Source of the DNA: Planctomycetota bacterium
GTDB lineage: Bacteria; Planctomycetota; Planctomycetia; Gemmatales; HRBIN36
Length of the DNA stretch: 64,000 nucleotides
NCBI GenBank assembly: GCA_014584395.1
Contig: JACTMY010000014.1
Coordinates: 186,001-250,000, forward strand
Direction of reading: 5' to 3'
The notes below the pieces were generated by a model. It saw only the letters and a list, made by a program, of their open reading frames with translations, was not told where the DNA came from and ran no database searches. The position numbers and the translations under genes are program-made. Positions 43,822 to 52,608 of the stretch are shown one piece after another (position 1 is the first letter of the stretch; every line of letters starts with the position of its first letter).

Positions 43822-45161
43822 GAGAAAAAGCGTTCGACCCGAGCAATCGCCTCGGGCAGCGTGAAGACGATCACATGATCGCCAGGCTCCAGATGGTCAT
43901 CGCCGCTGGGAATGACGACCTGTTCCCCGCGCACAATGACGCCGATGATCGCTCCCTTGGGGATGTCCAGTTCTTTCAACGGTTTACGCGGGATGGGGCT
44001 GCCGACGGGGACGACCATCTCCAAGACTTCCGAATTGCTGTACTCGACCGTGGCCAGCGACGCCACGCCGGTCGGCCGGACGTAGCGGAGAATCGCGCTG
44101 GCAATCGCCAGGCGCGGGCTGACGCAGGCATCCACGCCGAGGCTGGGGGCCAGCGTGACGAATTCATGACGGTCCACCATGGCAATCGCCCGCTTCGCCC
44201 CGTGGCGTTTTGCCAGCAGCGAACACAAGATATTGGTCTGCTCGTTCCCCGTGACCGTGATGTAGGTGTCGCAGTCGCCGATGCCTTCGTGCTTCAATGT
44301 ATCGACGTCCGTGCCCTCGCTGTTCAGCACCACCACGTCGTCCAGCTCCTCGGCCAATCGTTCGCACAGTTGCGGATCAGGCTCGAACAGCTTCACGCGC
44401 AGCCCCATGCTGACCAGCTTGCGGGCCAGGGTTTCCCCAACGCGTTCGCCGCCCAGGATGAACACCAACTTGGACGGTGCTTTTTCAAACTCGAACAGGT
44501 AGTTGATCGCTGGCACATCCCGCTTGTTGCAGACAAAGTAAACGATATCGCCTTCTTGAAAGGCGTCTTCACCACGGGGGATGATCGTGTCGTGGTTGCG
44601 GGCAATAGCCGTGACGACCATCCGGTAGATGCCGCGAATGCCCGCCAATTCCTTGAGCGTGATGCCCGCCAGGGGGCTGCCGCGGCTGATCGGATAGCCC
44701 AAAAAGACCACCCGGCCGTTGGCGAATTCCGCTGCTTCGCTCGCCGCCGTGTACGAGACGATGCGATAGATTTCATCGGCCACGACATTTTGGGGATTGA
44801 TCAGCAAATCGATCCCCAACTTGCGAGCGTTTTGCGCCCATTCCGCGGTCGTGTACTCGAGGCTTTTGATGCGGGCAATGATCCGCTTCGTGCCGCTTTC
44901 ATGGGCGAGCAAGCAGGACACGAGGTTGACCTCATCTTGATCGGTGACGGCGATAAACAAATCGGCGTTTTCAATGTGGGCTTGCTCCAGGGCCTCGGCG
45001 CTCGCCCCGCTGCCCCGCACCACCAAGGCGTTGAGCTTGGCCTTGAGGTATTGCTCTTTCTGCCGATTTCTCTCGATGACGGTGACGTCGTGACCTTCCT
45101 TGGAAAGCCGCTCCGCGATATGAAAGCCGACTTCGCCAGCGCCGACAACGATCACGTTCAT
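43818..45161 (-). CDS. trkA: TrkA potassium uptake regulatory subunit
   Basis: A 447-residue cytoplasmic regulator with two RCK_N and two RCK_C domains, the duplicated TrkA form. The first Rossmann fold starts MNVIVVGAGEVGFHIAERL, followed by VIERN (NAD-binding acidic residue); the second starts KLVFILGGERVGETLARKLV. Both end with LSHIVSYV-free TrkA_C motifs such as LKELDIPKGAIIGVIVRGEQ and DHLEPGDHVIVFT. It binds nucleotide and gates TrkH, whose gene follows with a four-base overlap. Confidence 0.95.
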   Translation of the reverse strand: MNVIVVGAGEVGFHIAERLSKEGHDVTVIERNRQKEQYLKAKLNALVVRGSGASAEALEQAHIENADLFIAVTDQDEVNLVSCLLAHESGTKRIIARIKSLEYTTAEWAQNARKLGIDLLINPQNVVADEIYRIVSYTAASEAAEFANGRVVFLGYPISRGSPLAGITLKELAGIRGIYRMVVTAIARNHDTIIPRGEDAFQEGDIVYFVCNKRDVPAINYLFEFEKAPSKLVFILGGERVGETLARKLVSMGLRVKLFEPDPQLCERLAEELDDVVVLNSEGTDVDTLKHEGIGDCDTYITVTGNEQTNILCSLLAKRHGAKRAIAMVDRHEFVTLAPSLGVDACVSPRLAIASAILRYVRPTGVASLATVEYSNSEVLEMVVPVGSPIPRKPLKELDIPKGAIIGVIVRGEQVVIPSGDDHLEPGDHVIVFTLPEAIARVERFFS

Positions 45162-45510
45162 GAAGTAACCATAGTGGCGGTCAAGAGAGGAGCTGCCGGT
45201 AGATGGAGTTCAAGCTCAGGTAGCTTTTTAGCAAGAAACCGGTCGACTTCAAGCCCCTGGAGTCCTGGGGATGACCCTGATGACCTCCTCTAAGGCCTTA
45301 TTATTCTTTGTTGCATCAGCTCGAAGAGTGTACCCTCCTTCGATGAATACGTTCCAGTCTCACAGGCTCACCTTGCAACCCTTGGCTCAATTTCTAAGAT
45401 GTCCTATTCTAAGTAGATGATCCTTGGCTGGAGGATTGATCCCCGGCCATGTCGCGAAAGGGCTGGCCCTTATTCTACACGGTTGGCCCCTGTCACGAGG
45501 AGTCCGAGAG
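45162..45510. other. Intergenic region before rpmB, about 350 bases
   Basis: Between trkA (minus) and rpmB (plus). It holds the divergent promoters. A candidate rpmB promoter is at 45382-45410 (listed separately). No tRNA, open frame or strong repeat was recognised. Confidence 0.45.
45382..45410 (+). promoter_or_regulatory. Candidate promoter for rpmB-gatC
   Basis: TTGGCT at 45382-45387 and TATTCT at 45405-45410 with 17 bases between them resemble a sigma-70-type -35/-10 pair. Transcription would begin around 45417, about 95 bases before rpmB. Confidence 0.32.
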
Positions 45511-45777
45511 ATGGCGAAGAAGTGCGCGGTGACCGGGAAAAAGGCCACCTTTGGCAACCGCATCACCCGCCGAGGCAAGGCGAAGTATTTGGGCGGCGTG
45601 GGCCGCAAAACCACCGGCATTACCCGCCGCAAGTTCAAACCCAATCTGCAAAAGATTCGGGTCGAGGTGGATGGCAAGGTCGTCAGGATGTGGGTCAGCG
45701 TCAAGGCCATCCGCAGCGGATTGGTCAAGAAGCCGACCAAGCACAAGCCCTTCGATCCGGCCAAGGCCAAAATTTAA
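45511..45777 (+). CDS. rpmB: 50S ribosomal protein L28
   Basis: An 88-residue ribosomal protein. It starts at ATG 45511 with ACGAGGAGT upstream and gives MAKKCAVTGKKATFGNRIT, the family start. The basic centre RRGKAKYLGGVGRKTTGI and RRKFKPNLQKIRVEV are intact. An in-frame extension to 45424 is open but not conserved. It binds 23S rRNA in the large subunit. gatC follows 24 bases later, so the two are probably one transcript. Confidence 0.95.
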   Translation: MAKKCAVTGKKATFGNRITRRGKAKYLGGVGRKTTGITRRKFKPNLQKIRVEVDGKVVRMWVSVKAIRSGLVKKPTKHKPFDPAKAKI

Positions 45778-45801
45778 CCTCCTGTGTAGGGATGCAGCGC
45801 C

Positions 45802-46089
45802 ATGGCTCTCACCGGCGATCAAATCCGTTGGGTGGCTCATCTGGCTCGGCTCGAATTCGATCCGCAAGAGATCGAACCGTTTGCCCGCGAGCTGAGTCAC
45901 ATTGTGTCCTATGTGGACCAACTTCAGCAAGTCAACGTGGATGGCGTGGAGCCGTTGTCGCATCCGCTGCCTTTGCAAAATGTCTTTCGCGCGGATGAGC
46001 TTCGCCCCTCGCTCCCCGTGGACGAAGCGATGGCCAACGCCCCGGCGCGCAAGGGAGATTTCTACGCCGTCCCGGCCGTGATGGATTGA
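45802..46089 (+). CDS. gatC: Aspartyl/glutamyl-tRNA amidotransferase subunit C
   Basis: A 95-residue GatC, the small stabilising subunit of the amidotransferase that converts Glu-tRNA(Gln) and Asp-tRNA(Asn). The family start VAHLARLEFDPQEIEPFARE, the SHIVSYVDQLQQVNVDGVEP stretch and the C-terminal FYAVPAVMD are as expected. A terminator lies 32 bases downstream, between it and gatA, which is unusual because the three gat genes are usually one unit. Confidence 0.95.
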   Translation: MALTGDQIRWVAHLARLEFDPQEIEPFARELSHIVSYVDQLQQVNVDGVEPLSHPLPLQNVFRADELRPSLPVDEAMANAPARKGDFYAVPAVMD

Positions 46090-46120
46090 CGGCATTGGCC
46101 CGTCCTGCCGCGGTCGGTGC

Positions 46121-46148
46121 AAGGCATCCCTTCCTGGATGCCTTTTTT
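46121..46148 (+). terminator. Rho-independent terminator between gatC and gatA
   Basis: AAGGCATCC (46121-46129) pairs with GGATGCCTT (46136-46144), separated by a 6-base loop, with a run of six T ending at 46148. This is a strong structure within the gatCAB order. Reading through it, or a separate promoter, is needed to make GatA and GatB. Confidence 0.9.
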
Positions 46149-46195
46149 CATGGTGAAAGCCAATAGGAGCGGTTTAAGGAGGTCTCAGGCGCCTG

Positions 46196-47662
46196 ATGCA
46201 ACTCAACGAACGACCAGCTCACGAATTGTTGGACCAGATGGCCAAAGGCCAGACCACGGCCGAGGCAATCACAACCGCTTGCCTGGAGGCCATCGGCCGG
46301 TTTGACCCCCACGTAAAAGCTTTTCTACACGTCGATGGCGACCACGCCCTGGAACAGGCTCGGGCCATCGATGGCAAACGCCAGCGCGGCGAACCGCTGG
46401 GAAAGCTGGCGGGGATTCCCGTGGCGGTCAAGGACGTCCTGTGCACGCGCGGCCGACCGACGACCTGCGGCAGCAAAATGTTGGAAAAGTTCATCCCCCC
46501 CTACGATGCCCACGTCATTGAACGCCTCAAACAAGCTGATGCCATCCTTATCGGCAAGACGAACATGGATGAGTTCGCCATGGGCTCGTCGACGGAAAAC
46601 AGCGCCTTTTTCCCCACGCGCAATCCATGGGACTTGAGCCGTATTCCGGGAGGTTCTTCGGGCGGTTCCGCCGCTGCCGTCGCCGCCAGTGAAGCCCCGC
46701 TCTCCTTGGGGACGGATACGGGCGGCTCGATCCGTCAGCCGGCGGCCATGTGCGGCATCGTCGGCTTGAAGCCAACGTATGGCCGAGTCTCGCGGTACGG
46801 TCTCGTGGCCTTTGCCAGTTCACTGGATCAAGTCGGCCCCTTCACGCACGATGTTGAGGACGCGGCCCTGCTGTTGGAAGTGATCGCCGGTCATGACCCG
46901 AAAGATAGCACGAGCGTCGACCAACCGGTGCCGAACTACCGAGCCGCGCTTGAACGGCCGGTCGCGCCTTTGACTATTGGCGTCGCCAAGGAATTTTTCG
47001 GTGAAGGTTTGGATGCCGAAGTAGAGATGGCCCTGATGTTGGCCCTTGAAGCATTCACCAAGCAAGGCGCCGCGATCAAATCCATTTCCCTGCCGCACAG
47101 CCAATATGCCGTCGCCGTTTATTACATCGTGGCCACGGCCGAAGCCTCGAGCAACCTGGCCCGTTACGACGGCGTGCATTACGGCTTTCGGACCGCCCAT
47201 TACGACAGCCTGATCCACATGTACAGTCGGTCGCGCGGCTTAGGCTTCGGCAAGGAAGTCAAGCGCCGCATCATGCTCGGCACCTATGCCCTGTCCAGCG
47301 GCTATTACGATGCCTATTACGTGCGCGCCTTGAAAGTGCGCCGCCTCATCAAACAGGATTACGACCGGGCCTTCGCGGAATGCGATGTGATCATCGGCCC
47401 AACGGCGCCGACCGCGGCCTTTCGCGCTGGCGAGAAGATGGCCAACCCGCTGTCGATGTATCTCTCCGACATTTACACGATCAGTTGCAACCTGGCTGGC
47501 ATCGCGGGACTCAGCCTGCCCTGCGGTTTCACGAAAAGCGGTTTGCCCATCGGCTTGCATTTGCAAGTACCGCCTTTTGAGGAGGAGAAATTGCTGCGGA
47601 TCGCCCGCATGTATGAGCGTGCCACCGATTGGCATATGCGACGGCCCGCCATTCAGACGTGA
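46196..47662 (+). CDS. gatA: Aspartyl/glutamyl-tRNA amidotransferase subunit A
   Basis: A 488-residue amidase-signature enzyme that releases ammonia from glutamine for GatB. The catalytic triad is visible: Lys in IPVAVKDVLCTRG, cis-Ser in GGSSGGSAAAVAAS, and the nucleophile Ser in TDTGGSIRQPAA. The Ser-Gly-rich signature GSSGGSAAAVAA is exact. An AAGGAGGT site at 46177-46184 precedes ATG 46196. gatB starts 33 bases downstream. Confidence 0.97.
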   Translation: MQLNERPAHELLDQMAKGQTTAEAITTACLEAIGRFDPHVKAFLHVDGDHALEQARAIDGKRQRGEPLGKLAGIPVAVKDVLCTRGRPTTCGSKMLEKFIPPYDAHVIERLKQADAILIGKTNMDEFAMGSSTENSAFFPTRNPWDLSRIPGGSSGGSAAAVAASEAPLSLGTDTGGSIRQPAAMCGIVGLKPTYGRVSRYGLVAFASSLDQVGPFTHDVEDAALLLEVIAGHDPKDSTSVDQPVPNYRAALERPVAPLTIGVAKEFFGEGLDAEVEMALMLALEAFTKQGAAIKSISLPHSQYAVAVYYIVATAEASSNLARYDGVHYGFRTAHYDSLIHMYSRSRGLGFGKEVKRRIMLGTYALSSGYYDAYYVRALKVRRLIKQDYDRAFAECDVIIGPTAPTAAFRAGEKMANPLSMYLSDIYTISCNLAGIAGLSLPCGFTKSGLPIGLHLQVPPFEEEKLLRIARMYERATDWHMRRPAIQT

Positions 47663-47694
47663 CCGCCTCCCAGCAAGATGATCGGAAGGAACGC

Positions 47695-49173
47695 ATGATG
47701 AAAGCCAAATCCGCTGCCTTTGACATCGTGGTTGGATTGGAAGTCCACGTCCAGCTTCTCACGAAGAGTAAACTGTTCTGCGGTTGCAGCACCCAGTTCG
47801 GCCTTCCGCCGAATTCCGCCACCTGCCCCATTTGCATCGGCATGCCCGGGGTCTTGCCCGTCATGAACCGCAGCGCGTTCGATCTAGCCTTGCGAACCGC
47901 CTTGGCGCTGCACTGTCAAATCGCTCCTTTCACCAAGTGGGATCGGAAGAACTACTACTATCCCGACTTGCCGAAAAACTATCAGATCAGCCAATACGAC
48001 TTGCCCTTCAGCCAGGAAGGCTATCTCGAAATCGAAACCTCTGCCGGCACCAAGCGCGTCGGCATCATCCGCGTCCATCTCGAGGAGGATGCGGGCAAGA
48101 TGATGCATGATGAGGAAGGCCATAGCGGCGACAGCCTGGTGGACTTAAACCGCGCAGGGACGCCGCTGTGCGAGATCGTGAGCAAACCCGACATTGCCAG
48201 CGCCGAGGAAGCCAAGGCCTATCTCGAGGAACTGCGCCTGCTCCTTCGCGAAATGCGGGTTTCCGATTGTGAGATGCAGGAAGGCAGCTTGCGCGTCGAT
48301 GCCAACGTTAACGTCCGCGTGCACCAGGAAGGGGAGAAGATACCCACCCCCATCGTCGAGGTGAAAAATCTCAATAGTTTTCGGGCCGTGGAGCGGGCGA
48401 TCTTGTACGAAGCCGACCGGCAGTACAAGGAATTCATTCAAAACGGACGCAAAATGGGCGAGGTGGCCAAGGCCACGGCGGGATGGGATGACGCCAAGGG
48501 GGAAACCTTCATTCAGCGGCGCAAGGAGGAGGCATCGGATTATCGCTACTTCCCGGAGCCAGACCTGGTGCCGGTGGTCGTCGACGAGGCGTGGATAACC
48601 CAAGTGCGCGAAGCGTTACCCGAGGCCCCCGCTCAACGTCGACAACGCTTGCAAGCGGAATATGGTCTTTCCGCTTATGACGCCAAGGTCATCACCCTGC
48701 AGGGTCATGCCTTTGCAGACTATTTCGAACAGCTCGCCAAGCTCAGCCAGGACGCTAAAGCCAGCGCCAACTGGTGCAGCAATGAGATCTTACAAGCGCT
48801 CAACGACCGCAAAATCGCCATCGAAGCCTTACCGATGCAGCCACCCCTGATGGCGGAATTCATGGGACTGGTCAAAAAACACAACATCAACAAACCCAAG
48901 GCCCGTGAAGTCTTCGCGTTGATGCTTGACAAGGGAACCCCTCCAGCCGCGCTAGTGCACGAATTAGGGCTGGACGTCGCTTTCGATCCCGAGCAATTGC
49001 GTGCGTTGGTGCGCCAATCGATTGCTGGCAATCCCAAAGCCGTGGCTGACGTGAAAGCCGGCAAAACCAAGGCCATGGATGCTTTGGTGGGTCCGATCAT
49101 GCGCGCAACGAAGGGCAAGGCGCCGACCGACGAAATTCGGCGGATCATGCAAGAAGAATTGGCCAAAGGATAA
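47695..49173 (+). CDS. gatB: Aspartyl/glutamyl-tRNA amidotransferase subunit B
   Basis: A 492-residue GatB, which phosphorylates the misacylated tRNA and receives ammonia. ATG 47695 is chosen (GGAAGGA upstream), giving MMKAKSAAFDIVVGLEVHVQL. Zinc-binding Cys lie in CGCSTQFG and TCPICIGMPG. The active-site block KNYYYPDLPKNYQISQYD, HLEEDAGKM, DLNRAGTPLCEIVSKPD and the YqeY-like C-terminal domain (EIRRIMQEELAKG) are complete. Six bases later a DUF3052 gene starts. Confidence 0.97.
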   Translation: MMKAKSAAFDIVVGLEVHVQLLTKSKLFCGCSTQFGLPPNSATCPICIGMPGVLPVMNRSAFDLALRTALALHCQIAPFTKWDRKNYYYPDLPKNYQISQYDLPFSQEGYLEIETSAGTKRVGIIRVHLEEDAGKMMHDEEGHSGDSLVDLNRAGTPLCEIVSKPDIASAEEAKAYLEELRLLLREMRVSDCEMQEGSLRVDANVNVRVHQEGEKIPTPIVEVKNLNSFRAVERAILYEADRQYKEFIQNGRKMGEVAKATAGWDDAKGETFIQRRKEEASDYRYFPEPDLVPVVVDEAWITQVREALPEAPAQRRQRLQAEYGLSAYDAKVITLQGHAFADYFEQLAKLSQDAKASANWCSNEILQALNDRKIAIEALPMQPPLMAEFMGLVKKHNINKPKAREVFALMLDKGTPPAALVHELGLDVAFDPEQLRALVRQSIAGNPKAVADVKAGKTKAMDALVGPIMRATKGKAPTDEIRRIMQEELAKG

Positions 49174-49179
49174 GGCTTC

Positions 49180-49596
49180 GTGGCTGGCTATTCGGCAACG
49201 CCGCTCGTCCAAAAACTAGGCTTTAAGGCCGGACAAACTGTCGCCTTTTACCATCCACCATCGGATTGGGAAGCACGCCTGGTCCCGCTTCCTCCCCGTC
49301 TTCATCGACTGCGGCCTCGATCACGGGCCTCCTTCGACTTGATGGTGGCCTTTTTCAAGACCCAGGCTGAACTTCAGGCCGTTTTCCCTCGCCTGGTGAA
49401 GCGGTTGAATCCTCACGGATCGCTCTGGTTCGCCTGGCCCAAAAAGGCCTCCAAGGTGGCTACGGATTTGTCTGAAGACGTGATTCGCGACCTGGCCCTG
49501 GCCGAGGGGCTTGTTGATAACAAGGTTTGCGCGATCGATGAGGTCTGGTCGGGTTTGCGCGTGGTGCACCGCCTTCTGCATCGACCTGGACGATGA
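49180..49596 (+). CDS. DUF3052 family protein
   Basis: A 138-residue protein beginning at GTG 49180, six bases after gatB, so translation is probably coupled. The conserved family core is visible: SATPLVQKLGFKAGQ, then FFKTQAELQAVFPRL and SLWFAWPKKASKVATDLSED, with DNKVCAIDEVWSGLR near the C-terminus. Homologues are usually small cytosolic proteins without known function, often seen as single genes or near translation genes. Here it closes the gatAB-like unit. Confidence 0.85.
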   Translation: MAGYSATPLVQKLGFKAGQTVAFYHPPSDWEARLVPLPPRLHRLRPRSRASFDLMVAFFKTQAELQAVFPRLVKRLNPHGSLWFAWPKKASKVATDLSEDVIRDLALAEGLVDNKVCAIDEVWSGLRVVHRLLHRPGR

Positions 49597-49790
49597 TCGA
49601 ACATTGCCCCCTTCTCTCACGCTCCATTTGATACGAACCCTACGGCTCGCGCGATCGTTCAAGTTCCTTGAATTATTTTCGGATCATTCCCGGCCGATTT
49701 GAATTTCAGGCCGATGGGTCGTCGAATCAATTTTCACGCGGCATGGTTGATGGGCGACAGCAGTGGTTTATTGCATCAGGAGTAGTCATC

Positions 49791-50903
49791 GTGAGGCAAG
49801 GATTGGGTAGAGCTGTTTTCGTCTTCCTTCTCTTCATGCTTCCGGCCTTGCACCTGATCGGCCAGGACCAAGCCAAGGAAACCGCACCTGGACAGGCCAG
49901 CCCGTGCTGCCCGCTGATCGAAACGGCGGCACGCGTGCGTATTTGGGGACTACATGGACAGGTTCTGGATTTCACCTCCAATCATGGGGTGGATCGCCGC
50001 ATCTATTCCCCATCGCTGGGCTGTTTTCGCGATTTGTACGTTTATTTGCCTCCCTGCTATGATCCTGAAAAGCCATATCCGATCATGATCTACATGCATG
50101 GCGTGCTCCAGGATGAAAAGTCCTTTATCGAATTCATCGTTAAACCCCTGGACAAAGCGATTCGCACCGGCCAGCTTCCGCCAATGATCGTGGCCGTGCC
50201 CGACGGCAGCATTGCGGGAAACCCCAGCCGATTTGAGCCGGGCAGTTTTTACATCAACGGCCCTCGAGGTCAATTCCATGATTGGGTTTTCGAGGACGTG
50301 TGGGCGTTTTTGCATTCCCGATTTCTCATCCGGCCGGAGCCGAAAGCGCACATTCTGTGTGGCGTCTCCATGGGCGGTTTCGGCGCTTACAACATGGCTA
50401 TCAAGCACCCCGAACGGTTCGGCATCGTGATCGGCGTCATGCCGGCTCTCAATCTGCGCTGGATGGGTTGTTGCGGTGGCTATTTCGCCAACTTCAATCC
50501 CAACAATTGGTGCTGGCGAGACAACTTCGACAATCCGCGCGAAGTCGTCGGCGAATTCGGCATCTTCCGCATCCGCATCCGCAATTTCGCCTATCCTGTC
50601 TTCGGCCAAGATCCCGACGCGGCCCTAGCCCTGGTGAGTCAGGAAAATCCCATCGAAATGCTCGATCGCTTCAACCTCAAACATGGCATGCTCGACATGT
50701 TCATTGGGTACGGCGCTTACGATGAATTTAATCTTGATGCCCAAGCGGAGAGCTTTCTCTACGCCTTGGAGCAGCGCAACATCGGCGCCACGGTGATGCG
50801 CGACCCTTCCGGCCGCCACGACGAGGCCACGGCTCTCAACATGTTCCCCACGGTCGTGCGTTGGTTGTCGAACAAACTTAGAGAGCACAACCTTGCTCCC
50901 TAG
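49791..50903 (+). CDS. Secreted esterase-like alpha/beta hydrolase
   Basis: A 370-residue hydrolase that starts at GTG 49791 (AGGAG at 49778-49782) with a signal peptide (RQGLGRAVFVFLLFMLP, cleavage near GQD). The fold is esterase D/Fes type: MIYMHGVLQDEK, IVAVPDGSIAGNPSRF, and the nucleophile elbow ILCGVSMGGFGAYNMA with Ser in VSMGG. Asp in MLDMFIGYGAYDEFN and His in DPSGRHDEATALNMF complete a triad. Cys-Cys pairs in SPCCPLIE and MGCCGGYF could be disulphides in the periplasm. Substrate unknown. Confidence 0.85.
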   Translation: MRQGLGRAVFVFLLFMLPALHLIGQDQAKETAPGQASPCCPLIETAARVRIWGLHGQVLDFTSNHGVDRRIYSPSLGCFRDLYVYLPPCYDPEKPYPIMIYMHGVLQDEKSFIEFIVKPLDKAIRTGQLPPMIVAVPDGSIAGNPSRFEPGSFYINGPRGQFHDWVFEDVWAFLHSRFLIRPEPKAHILCGVSMGGFGAYNMAIKHPERFGIVIGVMPALNLRWMGCCGGYFANFNPNNWCWRDNFDNPREVVGEFGIFRIRIRNFAYPVFGQDPDAALALVSQENPIEMLDRFNLKHGMLDMFIGYGAYDEFNLDAQAESFLYALEQRNIGATVMRDPSGRHDEATALNMFPTVVRWLSNKLREHNLAP

Positions 50904-50962
50904 AGCCATCGGCCATCCACGCTGCTCGACCATGGACTGACTCGCGGCAGGAGAATGACTTC

Positions 50963-51382
50963 ATGCGCGGACCCACCTTTGGTTTGTTTCTTTGTATCCT
51001 CATCACGGGCTGCGACGACCGCGAGATGATGAAAGTCAGGAAAGTCGGCGATAAAGTTCTCGACAAAGTGGGACAACTCGGCCAAGAGGCGCTGGCGAAA
51101 ATGCAGCGCACCGTGGCTGAGATTCCGAAAACGCCAGAGGAATGGCCGCTCCTCGATCGCGTGCAAGCGCGATTGCGCTGGGATCAACCCTTGGTCAAGG
51201 CCCCAATACACTTCCGGATGGAAGGTGATGTGCTCGTCGTGGAGGGCCGCGTGGCGAGCACGTCATTGAAGAAACGCGCTTTGGACCTGATCCAGTCCAC
51301 GACGGGGGTTGAGCATGTGAAGGATCGGCTTGAGGTGGAAGCGACGGACAGCCTGTCCACGGCGACCGATCTCGAGCCTTAA
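50963..51382 (+). CDS. BON-domain lipoprotein
   Basis: A 139-residue protein. A short signal ending in the lipobox ITGC (Cys about residue 17) makes it a lipoprotein. A charged helical linker (KVRKVGDKVLDKVGQLGQEA) leads to a BON-like domain: VQARLRWDQPLVKAPIHFRM, VLVVEGRVASTSLKKRALDL and GVEHVKDRLEVE, with the conserved G-x-V strand turn. BON proteins bind phospholipids or stabilise the envelope. It follows the esterase gene by 59 bases. Confidence 0.85.
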   Translation: MRGPTFGLFLCILITGCDDREMMKVRKVGDKVLDKVGQLGQEALAKMQRTVAEIPKTPEEWPLLDRVQARLRWDQPLVKAPIHFRMEGDVLVVEGRVASTSLKKRALDLIQSTTGVEHVKDRLEVEATDSLSTATDLEP

Positions 51383-51388
51383 AGTCCG

Positions 51389-51862
51389 CTAGCGCGTGGG
51401 GACTTTTCGCAAGGCATCCAAGAGTTGATGGTATTCTTCCGCTTCTTGAATGCCTTGCGTGGCCACAAAGGGTTTGATCGCCGAGAAATCCTTGAAGTCT
51501 TTGATCCGCGCCTCATTCGGTTTGAACTGAAAATCGATCATGACGCGCTGCTGCAACTCCTTCATGGCGCCGGTCCAATCCAAATAGCGACCGCTGATGA
51601 GCTTTTTGCGATCCTCTTCGGTGAACTGGTCGAAATCCGACCAAGAGGCTGGCCATTGGGCGCGGGTTAAATAATAGGTTTCGACTAACTTCATCGCCAT
51701 GGCTGTGGCCTTGCGATTGGCTTCTTCTTCTTGGAAGCGACTTCCAAAGAAAAAGCCAAGCCAAAGAATGACCGCGAAAAAGAACAAGCCTCCGATCACC
51801 CAACCTCGAGCGAACCGTTTAAGTACGGTTTGGTTCACGTTGGATTCGACTCCAGTCGACAT
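51389..51862 (-). CDS. Membrane-anchored protein of unknown function
   Basis: A 157-residue protein starting at ATG 51862. One hydrophobic helix (GWVIGGLFFFAVILWLGFFF, residues 20-39) anchors it, with the rest, about 115 residues, probably outside the cytoplasm or cytoplasmic. The soluble part is helical and polar (EEEANRKATAMAMKLVETYY, SWSDFDQFTEEDRKKLIS, IDFQFKPNEARIKDF). A possible upstream start at 51928 would add 22 poor residues. Convergent to the BON lipoprotein gene. No family recognised. Confidence 0.62.
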   Translation of the reverse strand: MSTGVESNVNQTVLKRFARGWVIGGLFFFAVILWLGFFFGSRFQEEEANRKATAMAMKLVETYYLTRAQWPASWSDFDQFTEEDRKKLISGRYLDWTGAMKELQQRVMIDFQFKPNEARIKDFKDFSAIKPFVATQGIQEAEEYHQLLDALRKVPTR

Positions 51863-52016
51863 GATTTTCACTCCTCGTTGACTCCGCCCCACTGCATCGA
51901 AATCACCGATCATGGATGGAGCTTTCAATCTGCCTTTATGTTACAATTTCAACTAATATAAACAGTACAATTTTCGTGCCAGTTGCTCCCGTATTCCAAG
52001 AAAAGAGGGGCTAGTC

Positions 52017-52406
52017 GTGTTTCGAGCCGCCCTAATTTACTTTTGCGTCATGTTTGCCATCGGTTTTTTGCTTGGCGTGTTGCGCACGCTGTGGCTCATT
52101 CCACAGATCGGCATCCGAACGGCGGAGCTGATGGAGGCATGCTTGCTCCTCGTGGCGATTTATATCACGGCTCTGTGGGTGAGCAGACGCCTGTGCAAAA
52201 ATTTTGCATCGGTGTCCAAAATCGGCGTCGGGTTGATCGCGGCCGGCTTGGTGCTCATCGCGGACATGGGAGTGGGCGTCGTCTTGCGCGGCATGTCGCC
52301 ACAAGACGTCTTCACACATCGCGACCTTGTTTCCAACTTGGTCTATTTCGGTCTTTTAGCCTTTTTTGCCCTTGCCCCTTGGCTGCTGACGCGCAAAGCC
52401 GCTTGA
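52017..52406 (+). CDS. Four-helix integral membrane protein of unknown function
   Basis: A 129-residue protein beginning at GTG 52017. Four hydrophobic helices are clear: ALIYFCVMFAIGFLLGVL, ELMEACLLLVAIYITALWV, GLIAAGLVLIADMGVGVVL and VYFGLLAFFALAPWLL. The loops are short and include KNFASVSK and RGMSPQDVFTHRDL. It resembles small DUF-type inner-membrane proteins, but I cannot name one. It is followed by a broken VOC gene. Confidence 0.68.
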   Translation: MFRAALIYFCVMFAIGFLLGVLRTLWLIPQIGIRTAELMEACLLLVAIYITALWVSRRLCKNFASVSKIGVGLIAAGLVLIADMGVGVVLRGMSPQDVFTHRDLVSNLVYFGLLAFFALAPWLLTRKAA

Positions 52407-52504
52407 TGATCCTCTAAGCCTGTATCGCATGGCTGGGCCAGGCACAACGCCCCGACACCAATCGTGACGCAGATGGAATGCTCAGCGTCAATGGATTAAT
52501 CCTC

Positions 52505-52549
52505 TTGGCACGAAACTTGTTTGTACCATGAAGCGGGACAAGGTATAAA
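52505..52549 (+). promoter_or_regulatory. Candidate promoter(s) upstream of the broken VOC gene
   Basis: TTGGCACG at 52505-52512, then four bases, then TTGT at 52517-52520, resembles a sigma-54 -24/-12 element (consensus TGGCACG-N4-TTGCW; the final C is T here). A sigma-70-like pair, TTGTAC at 52521-52526 and TATAAA at 52544-52549 with a 17-base spacer, overlaps it on the same strand. Either could drive the VOC gene at 52609. Confidence 0.32.
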
Positions 52550-52608
52550 AGCGGCATCGACCTGCCTCGCCACACCAAAGCTGCCATTCATCAACAAGGG
52601 GAAATCTC

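Noticed and set aside
45162..45510. Possible tRNA or small RNA in the gap before rpmB
   Set aside because: No cloverleaf, T-loop motif or CCA-type end could be seen on either strand.
45417..45998. A 193-residue plus-strand frame overlapping rpmB and gatC
   Set aside because: Out of frame with both ribosomal protein L28 and GatC, which are certain.
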